This document shows, piece by piece, positions 1-9,447 of a stretch of DNA of 64,000 nt. The position numbers were made by a program, and so were the translations under genes. The notes below the pieces were generated by a model, which searched no databases, was not told the DNA's origin, and saw nothing but the letters and a program-made list of their open reading frames with translations. Source of the DNA: Blasia pusilla (lineage: Eukaryota; Marchantiophyta; Marchantiopsida; Blasiales); assembly GCA_050084515.1 (NCBI GenBank), contig CM114273.1, positions 44,020,001 through 44,084,000 of the forward strand, in the 5' to 3' direction. How positions within the stretch are numbered: position 1 is the first letter of the stretch; the number at the start of each line of letters is the position of its first letter.

Positions 1-233
1 CCCTGTACTACAGATACCGAGAACAACTCAGGATACCTCTGGACCAATCTCGCTACGTGACGTAATAATACTCGCCGCGCGGTCTCATCTCGCTCCACAT
101 AAAGGTACTAATGCACTCGCATGCCCGTCTGCAATACTGTAGCCAATCCGGTGCTAATCCCTCCAAAGAGATCTAACACCCTAACATCCTTCTCTAGACA
201 TTGCCACACAACGAGTGTGGTATCCAATGGGGT
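1..233 (-). pseudogene. C5 cytosine DNA methyltransferase N-terminal part inside the gypsy polyprotein
   Basis: Reading on from the protease in the same frame after TAG 234, codons 233 to 3 give an uninterrupted domain-like sequence except for TAG 108. It contains VRVLDLFGGISTGLATVLQ, which fits motif I of C5 cytosine methyltransferases (hydrophobic strand, then D/S-L-F-x-G-I-x-x-G for S-adenosylmethionine). After about 12 residues comes YLYVERDE, matching the acidic strand-2 motif that holds the cofactor ribose. Next is an A-R-R-V..RHVARLVQRYPELF helix as in DNMT3/DRM-like catalytic domains. Motif IV (Pro-Cys) would lie off the left edge. Retrotransposon-borne DNMTs have been reported in dinoflagellates and charophyte algae. 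The alternative, a host methyltransferase exon abutting the element by chance, is less likely because frame and spacing are continuous. Confidence 0.7.
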
Positions 234-1965
234 CTACGTCTCCACCCTAGGAGCCCGATCGCCACCTGACTCTCGCTGCTTCGGGATAAAGGCATGACTC
301 CACGTCTGCCTCACGAGGTTGTCGGCACTCCTCTGTAGCTCTCGAGTCATACCCCACAATGGTGAAGAGGTCTCGCCAACATGGGAAGAAACACCCGCCA
401 TGGCCTGTCTCTCCGTGGGACTATCTGCTATTGGGACATCCTCCCCATGTGCGTTCCCCTCCAACAAGTCTCCTGGCCAGCTAACACTACCTGTGAAAGC
501 TGCCAACGTGGTCACAGACTCGTCTTGTGCTCGACCACCTCGTTCTGCAAACTGCATGGGTAATTGACTCATCCGTCCTTCACCTAACCGCCACCCTTGC
601 CGATAAGCAACGATCTCCTCCCATAAGTCAAGGATGAATCCTAGGGGATATAACATTGTACTCCCCACCAACACATTGTATGACTCAACAGGTGTCATAA
701 TCGCGCGTGTACGCACCATAGCACTATCCGTTGCATGCTCTGGCTGGACTCTGACAACTATCTCCTGTCGAGTCATATATTGCTTGGGTGATACGCCCCC
801 AATCGAGGTCTGTATCTGGAAGGGACAAGTCTCAATGTCGGCCTTCTTTAACCCCAACGCTAAACACGCCGCCTTCCCTAACATCAAGGGCTGCGCTCCC
901 GAATGAAGTAGGATGCGCTGCGGGTGGTATATTGTCCCCGACAGACTAACCAAGCAAAATACTCCAGCTCGGTTATCCAGTAACACTACTCCAAGTGTCA
1001 CCACTGCTCGCTCTATGGCCGATGGAGCTGGCATATCTACCAACTTTGCCGTCGCCGCCTGCCATGACTCTATGGGGGACGTCCTGAGCATCGGCTCTAA
1101 GGGCAAGTCCACCACCTCCTCAACTACCTCTGAACAAGAAGAAGTCACCTCTCCACGCTCACACAACGTGGCGGCCAGCCGGAACACCTCAGCTGGTCCA
1201 ACTCCCAACGTCGCCAACTCTCTGGCGGAAAATAGCGGAGTCTGACTCACTCTGGTGGCCACCTCCAACACTATGGTGGACATTGACTCCACTCGAGTCG
1301 GCATAGGAGTTGTGACTCCAACTCCTCGTGACGTCGACGTACTTGCCTGAGCTGTAGGCACCGCTGGTCGTCGATGCACCATCGATGGTGTGTGTAGTGC
1401 CTCTGATAATGTGAATGACTATGGAATCTTGGCCTGCCGCCCATCGGTCCCCTTTGGTGGGTCAACCTCAACTCCACCTCTCGATGGCTCGGTGCCGCTC
1501 ACAGCACCCCGAGTCACCATTGCAACCACCTCAACTTGAGCTACACTACATATAAACCCCATACTAGCGAGATCCTCACACGGGTCAAGATAAGAGGTAG
1601 AAGTTGGAGCCACACTAGCTACTCGCGGCTCTGTGCCTTCCTTGAGCTGCATCATCGTCATGACAGCAGTCCTTTGCTCTAATTGTTCGATGCGTGAGAG
1701 AAGTGCTGATTCTGGTGCTCCTTCTCCATCTCCTCTGGCTGGTGGTGGTCCTCTACCACCACATCCTGGAAGAACTCCCTGACCTCCTCCAAGACGACCG
1801 TCCCCAGGCCCTCGGCCTACCTCTGGACGTGCCTCTCGACGAAGGTCAAAACATCTATCCGTAGTGTGACCATATGTGTGGCAAGAGTCACACTGATACT
1901 GTGGTGGGGCCATCCTCTGTGGCTCCTGAGCAATCAGAGGTGCTCGTGGTCCTCTCCCATGCTGT
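234..1965 (-). pseudogene. gypsy zinc knuckle plus aspartic protease region
   Basis: The frame opens with basic residues followed by a clear CCHC knuckle, C-x2-C-x4-H-x4-C (CDSCHTYGHTTDRC, plus-strand about 1885-1850). A glycine/proline-rich linker, a TAG at 1419 and then a retropepsin-like domain follow. The protease flap region has the hydrophobic-hydrophobic-(D)SGA layout, but reads ILLHSGAQP near 905-880: the catalytic Asp is His, one base from GAT. The domain then contains YNVLVGSTMLYPLGF. The frame ends at TAG 234 and continues directly, in the same frame, into the methyltransferase segment. The protease would cut the polyprotein; with the Asp lost and several stops it is inactive. The knuckle is certain, the protease call strong, and exact domain limits approximate. 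Confidence 0.65.
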
Positions 1966-3101
1966 GTGCAGTCTCTCTATCCTATGGGCCCCTCCACACG
2001 TCTAACAAGACAACATCGGTCCCTGTTGGGCAACATATATAGGTACGGGTGGTTGCCTCATAGGCTCACCGTACCCAGCCTGCTCTTTGGGCACACTGGC
2101 CTGCTCCCGTGGTACTGGTGCTTGCTGTGGCACCTGTGGGGTCACCGTCGCTCATGGACCCGTCGATTCTCGAGAAAATCCAGCGGTCACTACCTGCTCC
2201 TCACTCATGTTGAGCTTAATACGCTAAAAAAACTCAAAGACCACCTTCAATGTGGGCTTCGCTGTGTGAATCAGCACCGCATCTCGGACTCTCCTCCATA
2301 GTTCTCGGTCCAGAACCCCATACCAATACTGTACTGACTACACCTCAATCACTCCATAAGTAGCAATGATCAGCCTCCTCATGCACGTGAATGCCTCTCT
2401 CAGACTCTCACCCGATCGTCGCTGAAACTCCTGTAGACTCTTTAGCTTTTCGGTGCGTACGCCCTGGTAGCTCTTCCTCAACTGTCGGAAGAACTCCACT
2501 GTGGGACTGAAGCTGGATGGCCCTCTACCACCACAGGTCTCTGCCACATCGCCTATCTCACTGCCCTCCTCTCCATCTAGTCTCCGAGCTGATGGTGTGG
2601 GTCTCTCTCCTCTCACGATCCCATCATATGCCTCGCAACCACTAGTGGACACATACGCTAGAGCCCAATACATCCTCTAGACATCGATCTCTACTGAATA
2701 TAGTGATCGAAACTCCATGTAGCCATCCATCGGAGGACCCTCCAAGTGCTGGAACAACCCCTTCCATGCCATGAAAGGGTTGCACCGTGTCGGGGTCCGT
2801 ATCTCCTGGAAGTCACACCATGTGTCGAACTCCTGGATAAATCATCTAAGTCGATGGTGCCCAGTGCACTCGATAAACGACGCATGCCCCAATGGCCCAT
2901 GTCGTCCATCTCCTGCCAAGTGACATTGCCTCCGTCTGCGATCTCGTCACTAGACCCAGTGTCTAGTGATGAGGATCTAACCACGGATGGATGCCGCGGT
3001 AGCTCCTCACTCGTAATCCCTTGGTATCTCACTCCACTCCGTGTCATACCACTACTCCTGCTCGCACTACCCCATTCTTCCGAACCCTGGAAGAACGCCA
3101 T
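1966..3101 (-). pseudogene. gypsy gag (capsid-like) pseudogene
   Basis: A gag-like reading frame starts with ATG at 3101 and continues in that frame to about 2850. It then shifts frame and stays readable to about 1966. The middle holds aromatic, charged stretches typical of retrotransposon capsid (FIQEFDTW, MAWKGLFQHLEG, GYMEFRSLYS) and a QLRKSYQG segment. The end carries a first zinc-knuckle-like motif, C-x2-C-G-G-A-H, interrupted by a stop. In-frame stops are TAG at 2677, 2338, 2224 and 2002 and TGA at 2152 (plus-strand lowest coordinates). A one-base shift near 1965 joins this frame to the downstream knuckle/protease frame. Gag would form the particle; this copy cannot make a full protein. 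Confidence 0.65.
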
Positions 3102-5447
3102 GATGACAACCCTATCTCACCCGCTCAAGCACTCAGACTGACCAAGAGTCTCCCACAATCCTCACTAGCTCACCTATGCTAATGCCAATCCCGTGATGAC
3201 ACACCCAACCTCACGCACACTCAACACTCAGGCTCACCATGAGCCTTCCACTAACTCACCTAACCTACCGACACGCTCGAGTCATACATGCGAGCCCTAC
3301 TCGACAACCGCCGTATATCCACCAACATGCTACACATGAAAAGAGTCTACACTCGTCACCATCACTACACCCACCTAGCACCTGTTGCTACCCGATACCC
3401 AACACTCTGAATCTCATAAGATAAGTGCGAGAAAGGGACTCGAATGGGTAACCTGATCACGCCCACCAACCTACTACACCGTCAACATCCACTCCTCCAC
3501 ATGATATGACAACCTCCGCAGCACAACCATCTCCTCACCTAGCAAGTCGATCCTCTCGTCAACAGATGCGGACAACCTATTAGTATCATGCGCACTGACA
3601 CTCCATCGTCAACTCTCCCCTGCAAATTGTTCGTGTAAACAACCATCTCGATCGTAGTCATAACTACATGAGTGTAACATCAATTCTCTGAACTGGGTAA
3701 CCGCCTACCACATCCGCCCAACCATGTCCACTGCCCAACCTGGTCGATGGGACTACCACATCCCAAACCTCCCGGTCCAATCCCGTCACCCTGCTACCGC
3801 GTTGTCCGTTCTGACCACGTCTAGCCTAACTTTGCCCTATGCAAGGCCTCCCTGCCTTCTTGCATAACTTAGCCCGTGGTCTCCCTTATCTCCCCCCGCA
3901 TCCTAGCTCTACTCACCTCCCGTCCCACCTCCCGCTACTTAGGGCATGTATGTCAACTGGCCTTAATGGCCATTATTAATTCCTTCCTCTCTCACGGACG
4001 CTCCCTCATGGACCGGCATCCTTCTTGCGGGTACGCCGCCTATGCAGCGCGTCTCCTGCTACGTCAATTTTCACACTACTTATGCGGGGCCTGCTCTTCC
4101 TATCTAGCCTGCACCTCTCGGAATTGCAACCTTCTTGCCTTCGTAACCCATACCTCCTACTCCGCTGACCCCACCTGGTCCCGTTTCGGGGGCGCCTCCT
4201 CTCCAAGCTTCTGAGTGCATCTTGCTACGTGTCTCACACAGTTTTCCAGCCACTGTAAACTCTCTCCGGTGTGCGAGTACTCTCTAGCCGTAGACATGCT
4301 GATCCTTTGCCCCCTACTTCGACACCCGCTAGTCCCAACCCAAGGACTCAACCTCCAGTCGCAGGGCGGGCCATATCCTTCTCATCAACTACTGTACTTC
4401 ACCGGTCCACACGAGGGGACGCCGCTCCATCCTGTTGACGTCCCGCTATGCCAGTAGTGACAGTTTTTCCCGCAATACCGTAAAGTTGGAGCGAAATCCT
4501 GAGGAACAGGAACTTGATCCGAAAGCCTTCAGGACACCTGCCTCCTACTATTTTGGAGCCATAATAGCTCCTTACACACCTGGTTCTTCACTCACGCTAA
4601 CTCCGTTAGATCCCCTACCTGGAAGTTCTTCTACACTTGCCTCTCCATCCTTACTCTACCTCCTAGCTTGAGCCATGTGTGCTTATGGCTTGTATCCCTA
4701 TGGGCGCGGCTTTCCCTCTCTCGCCTAGACGTGGCTCCTTCTTCTACGACACTTGGCTGTACCACTTCCGTGTCGACAGGGACCTTCGCCGAGTCGGAAT
4801 TCTTCACACTCTTCCTCCTCCACGATGACTACGCCTTCCACGTATTTGTGACGCAATCCTATCTCCAGCTTCATCAACAACTGTACATGGTCGTGTGATC
4901 TAGATCTAACCTAGTTACACCCACCCTAAACATAATTCAGCCGTCCTTTACTTGACAGCCCCTGGTAGCTGCAAGCCCTAAAGCTCTCCTTCCTGCTTAC
5001 TCACGACATTCCTATTGTTTGACGACGTTACCCTTGCCGCCACAACCTGCGCTACACCCTATTGTTGTCCCCCGTCAACCCGCACCAAAGAAATCTGCGA
5101 AAAATGGACAGCGCTTCCGCGCACGGCCTTTCAAACACAAAATGACCACAAAAAGCCAACCAACGTCTCCAGGGGCTCCCGACCGAGGCAACTCGCTTGC
5201 CTACCTGCAAACAACAAATTCCTACCAGCCCCCTAACATCTTTCTTATGTAAAAATAAAGAGTAGTAAAAACGGCACACCCGGCCTAAAACTCCATTCAT
5301 CAATCTACATCAGCATATCGAGCCTCGTCCATCTTGCGCTATCAAGGAATGCGGACGCTAGCATCCTAGTCCTATCTCACACACATACAAGAGAGGTGCT
5401 CCAACGGCCCAACATGAGAAAGATGATGGGGAAAGCCATCTTCCTCC
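3102..5447 (-). other. Non-coding leader / probable LTR sequence of the gypsy element
   Basis: The plus strand is C/T-rich and carries only short, unrecognised ORFs in all frames. It sits between the TATA candidate and gag, so it is probably LTR (R-U5) plus leader. No primer-binding site could be fixed. Confidence 0.4.
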
Positions 5448-5456
5448 CTTATAGAG
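5448..5456 (-). promoter_or_regulatory. TATA-box candidate for the gypsy LTR
   Basis: The minus strand reads CTCTATAAG here, followed by a purine-rich stretch. It lies upstream of gag in the correct orientation and could be the LTR core promoter, with a start site near 5420. This is inferred from motif and position only. Confidence 0.3.
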
Positions 5457-5484
5457 GGTCTTCCCCTAAAAATAGCTATCCTCT

Positions 5485-5510
5485 TGGTAACCTACGCACG
5501 GAGGTTACCA
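5485..5510. repeat. 9-bp perfect inverted repeat (hairpin)
   Basis: TGGTAACCT at 5485-5493 is the exact reverse complement of AGGTTACCA at 5502-5510, with an 8-nt loop. It lies just upstream of the LTR TATA candidate and may mark the LTR outer end, but no target duplication was found. Confidence 0.5.
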
Positions 5511-5934
5511 GGGGCGGGTGACCTGGTCAACAAGTCACTCGACTGTGAAAGACCTCAACAGGAAAGTTGTCAGAAACAACGTTGCTGACACAATGGACCT
5601 ATCCTCAACCTCATCCGACAATGTGGGACAAAGTTACACTCAAGATAGTCCGCTGGCTCCTACGTCCTATCCACCACAGATCTCGGCCTATCGGCTACTC
5701 AGATGTGACAAAGGTGCACGGGCAACAAAAGAGTTTTTGAAAAGTTTTTGTCAGTTTATAACTTGAGAAGGGATGAATGATGTTGCACACAAATTTAAAC
5801 TTTTTTCTTCTTATCCTTGCATCAAACAAAAAGGTGTTTGCAAATGAAGAAGTGACCATCTCCAGTAATAATGTAAATTAAACCATACATCAATCCATAA
5901 TGGTCTATAATAACATCGTCTTATCTAAAAGTTA
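5511..5934. other. Unassigned spacer between gypsy element and Helitron
   Basis: Short ORFs only (for example 82 codons from 5518 on the plus strand) with no recognisable motif. The AT-rich right half leads to the Helitron start. Confidence 0.4.
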
Positions 5935-6546
5935 TCTATACTATTAAAAGAGTCTGGTGTTCCGGCAGGGGCTTTCTTCGCATGACACGTGTCCGTTATG
6001 AAGGCCTACCGACTTGCCACGTGTCCTTCCATACTCCCCTCCCAGGCTGCCACGTGTGGATTTTTGTTTAAGCATTTTGTGGCGGCATATTTGGTATGAT
6101 TATACCGTATATTTCTTGTACCAGAACCAACCGTACGTTGTGTTAAATTTCAGTAGCCAGTAGCCGGTTTTTACCATTAAGGAAAGGTGTGGAGTTAGTG
6201 AACGACAGTTGCGATTTCATTCTACAAAATCTAATTTGGAACCTAATCAGATTTGAAATGAGGCAGGTTGGACACTTCGGGGGTCTTAGGAACAAGTATT
6301 TAACCACAAGACTCACATCGTGCTCTTGCAGCATTCACCATTCACATCCACAGTTTTTACACATGGAGGAGGTGAGGCTTAGATTTCCATTTTTTGATTA
6401 GTGTAAAAAGCTAAGCGTACACGAGTTTGCTTCACGCTGTTCAGTTTTATATATTCCCAGTTCTACTTTCTATTCTTTCTACTACTCTTTAGGGGCAGGG
6501 TTATACAACCACTCTGCCCAACGTTGACCGCTGTACATGATTGCAG

Positions 6547-7311
6547 GAGTATATCCAAGGAGTACATTTCGAAGACGGCTACTATACTGTAAGTTCTCCT
6601 TCCAACATTGATTTTCCATGCTTTTGAATGTTGACACCTGCAAACCCAACATACACCAATAGCAGATTACTAACAACATTCTTCATTTGTAGAGCAGAAC
6701 TGAGCAGAAGAGGTGAGATGTCTGTAAGGCGTACATCTATGAAATTTACACAAGCAAAGGGAAGCAATGCAATCAAGAAAACTTACCTTTCAAGTTCAAA
6801 GAAATACTACGGTGTTAAGCCAGCGGATACTCCACCTTCGGAGAGACCGTCATGGTCTCTGATTTCTGAAAATGACTCAATCAGGTTGGAGTCGAGTCTG
6901 GAAGACTCAAGCAAAGTCATCCCAGAATGGGGGACACGATTAGTTTGTGACAGCGATGCCAAAAGGGATTCACCACCCTCCTCAGAACCTGTAGAGGAAC
7001 CCTTCATCGAACCAGCTAGCGGCTTGAAATTCCCTGTACAGTCAGTAGAGTATCATGTGCGGCCTACATCAAAGCGGCCTCTAAGTGACGATCTGAAACC
7101 AAGCAAAGGATGAAATGACGTGCACTCTTCAGAAGAGTACATTCCAAAGCCAGTTAAGGACATCCGAGTTGAAGAGAAAGTTCAAGGCCACGAACCAACT
7201 GAACTAGACTCTACTGGAAGTTCGAGTAAGATTACACAAAAGACGTCGAGGCTAGCTAGAAGACGAACGAGATCAATGCAAGTGACTGTTGCCTTCAAAT
7301 TTCTACTATAA
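6547..7311 (+). pseudogene. Probable host gene fragment captured by the Helitron, function unknown
   Basis: Two exon-like blocks can be joined in phase: 6547-6588 (flanked by an AG acceptor and GTAAGT donor) and 6693-7311 (preceded by TTTGTAG). The joined frame runs through a serine/lysine-rich, proline-containing sequence with one TGA at about 7111 and continues to TAA at 7311. Codon usage and conservation of frame look like a real gene. The residues (for example MSVRRTSMKF, SKRPLSDDLKPSK, a C-terminal RLARRRTRS) suggest a disordered, basic, possibly nuclear protein. I do not recognise the family. It is not part of the usual Helitron Rep/helicase. It may also be an accessory Helitron ORF rather than a capture. 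Confidence 0.4.
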
Positions 7312-7735
7312 AGCTCTCTATGAAATGTAAGCAAAATTTGGTAATTGTGTGCATTTGGTCACCCTGTATCCACTGTGATCAGCGTCGTGAGCACTCCGTC
7401 CCTAACCCGAAACCTACTTGGCACGGGGTGACAGTCGCAGTAAGATGTCTGTGAACGTCAAACGGCAGGGACGGAACGTGGGGAGAGCCCTGGATGGCAG
7501 ACGTAAGGGAAGGCCGAAAATAGAGCACATGGCTCAAGTTCGGCCGAGAACGCTCATGCTGGCCCAAAGGTGATAGTGAGATCAGGATCCTGCAGGCAAA
7601 CACCAAAGAAGGGAAGGGGGGCAACACGACCTGCGCTTGAGCTCAGGAGCGCAAGCTCGAGCTAAAACACCATAGCCCCAAGAAAAATCCATAGAGTGCG
7701 AGAGAGGAAGAGCTAGGCAAAGATTTCGAGCGCAG

Positions 7736-7905
7736 AAAACAGGCCCGAGTGGCCTCCGCAGAGTGAGCGAGGGCGGGGCAAACAGGCCCGAGCGGCCTCT
7801 GCTGAGTGACAAAAAAAGGTCAGGGGGGGTCGCAAGGGCGCAAGGGCGAATACCGACGCGAGGGCGCGAGGGCGCTAGGGCAAATACCGATGCAAGGGCG
7901 CAAGG
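7736..7905 (+). repeat. Short GC-rich direct repeats inside the Helitron
   Basis: A roughly 45-base unit beginning AACAGGCCCGAGTGGCCTC occurs twice (about 7738 and 7781). It is followed by three or more copies of a GAGGGCG/CAAGGGCG-containing unit with an AATACCGA core. They are non-coding, GC-rich and unlike the AT-rich element around them. Confidence 0.5.
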
Positions 7906-8089
7906 GCCCCCTTGGTCCGATCTCCGCCCCTTCATCCAACGGCTGAAAAAACTCTGAGATTGGACCGTCCGATCACAGAGCCCTAAATCTAACGGTGTTG
8001 ATGCACCTATGATCCTACGTCGTCGGATTCGCCTGACCTAGATCTAACGCTCCAGATCGAAAAAATCGGATGGTGGAAAATTATCATGC

Positions 8090-8590
8090 CAAAAATCTTT
8101 TTTTTCATTTTTATTTTCCTGTTTTCATTTTTCTTTTTCTTTCCTTCACTAATTTTTGTTTTCTTTCCCTCACTAATTTTTTTAAAAATTCCAATAAAAT
8201 CATTTCTTCCCTTCTATTCTCCCCCTCTTTAAAAAAAATTCATTAATTTTTTCTCAATTTTTTCCCCTTCCCTTCCTATTTTTTTCTCTACTTTTTTTTA
8301 TCTTTTCTCCACTTTTTCCCATTTCAGTTTTACTCTACTACATCATAAGTTCTATCGTATTTCTTTCCAAGTTTTTCTTCTCAATTCCCCGTCTTTTTTT
8401 AGGTTCCAAAGATTTTGATCCACTTTTTTCCTTTCTCTTACTTTTCCTTTCTTTTTCCTTCTTTCATTCTACTTTTTCCTTTCTTTTCGAGGGGAATTTT
8501 GAAGTACGTTATTAATTTCTTTCACTCTATGTTTTTTTTCATCTTAATCTATTTCTCCACTTTCTTACCATTTTTCTCTTCGTGTGTCTA
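8090..8590 (+). other. Pyrimidine (T/C)-rich tract preceding the Helitron gene
   Basis: About 500 bases made almost wholly of TTTTC-type runs with no ORF. It may be the promoter/5' leader of the Rep-helicase gene or simple low-complexity filler. Confidence 0.5.
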
Positions 8591-8600
8591 GCAAATCTTT

Positions 8601-9257
8601 TTGGATGTTGGGATGGAGCATCGTGCACTTCGTGATATTACAAATTTACCTCAAAGATTGCAACATGGAGAAGTACCTCCTTCTCCACTTGGTCTAATAT
8701 CCCCAACGTACGGTGCCCAAGTTCCTCCAATCTCTTTCAATTGTTGTGCTTTTGTGAGGGTGTTGAAATGCATTTTTTTCCATATAATCTAACAATATGT
8801 TGGCCTTATTGTGTATATAGACTTCCTCTCCCAGAAAATCCTGTAGATTTACGCGATTCTCGAAAGGTACTTCGTGCCGAGGCCCAAAAAAGAAATCGAG
8901 CAATTCGTGCTCAAAAGTTAGGAGATCGAAGAAAAAGACAACCACCCACTCTCCTCATTGAATCATCTCCCACGTGAGTTTTTCCTATGGCCCATACTTT
9001 GTAATTTCGATTCTAATCCTTTTGAGCCAAATTAGCCTACTCACCCAAATTTTTGGTGTTCGTTTCTAACATTTTTGCATGCAATCTGGTTGCACAGACT
9101 TATTATTCCATCAAATCCAACTACATTTCGTGACTTCCAAAAGGTATTACGTGGGGAGGCCCAGAAACGAAAACGACTTCTTCGTGCCGAGAGTTTAGCA
9201 ATGAAAAAACAAAAAATGCAATCTATCAAAGAGATTACAAAAGAAGACGAGAAGTAA
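8601..9257 (+). pseudogene. Helitron protein N-terminal exons, one duplicated
   Basis: After an initial exon-like stretch at 8601 come two similar blocks, about 8820-8975 and 9099-9257. Each is preceded by an intron-like AG acceptor (TATATAG and TTGCACAG). Both encode a proline-containing start, then a D-F/S-x-K-V-L-R-x-E-A-Q-K-R-x-R core and a basic arginine/lysine-rich helix. They look like duplicated copies of one exon of the basic N-terminal region found in plant Helitron polyproteins. No enzymatic motif is present. Confidence 0.4.
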
Positions 9258-9447
9258 AAGGAGGAAGCCGTCACAACCTCTGTGACGATCGTACTACTAT
9301 GCAAGACCTAATTTCTAGGTAAGGTAGTTGTAGGCATGGTATGTAGATTCTCGCGTTTCCTACATCACACATACATGCATTATCCATGAAATTTTGATGA
9401 TTATATTCTAATTTTGTGTTTGTAGGCCCGCGACCCACGAGGGGATT

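Larger units (their letters stand above)
1..5456 (-). mobile_element. Ty3/gypsy-type LTR retrotransposon, 5' portion, decayed and cut by window edge
   Basis: Read on the minus strand from high to low coordinates, the segment holds a TATA-like LTR promoter candidate (about 5450), a long leader with no clear ORF, gag (from 3101), CCHC zinc knuckles (about 2010-1870), a retropepsin-like protease (about 1100-600) and the start of a cytosine-5 methyltransferase (233-1). Reverse transcriptase and integrase would lie beyond the left edge and are not seen. Assignment to Ty3/gypsy rests on the gag/knuckle/protease organisation. The protease shows the family-like ending with a YNVLVG stretch followed by YPLGF. 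LTR ends were not found because the partner LTR is outside the window, so the right boundary is a guess. Frameshifts and eight in-frame stops show the copy is dead. Confidence 0.75.

Noticed and set aside
3420-3450. tRNA-like 3' half on the minus strand (TTCGAGTCCC with CGCAC after it)
   Set aside because: The T-arm stem does not pair and no anticodon or D arm fits; also wrong strand for a primer-binding site of the gypsy element.
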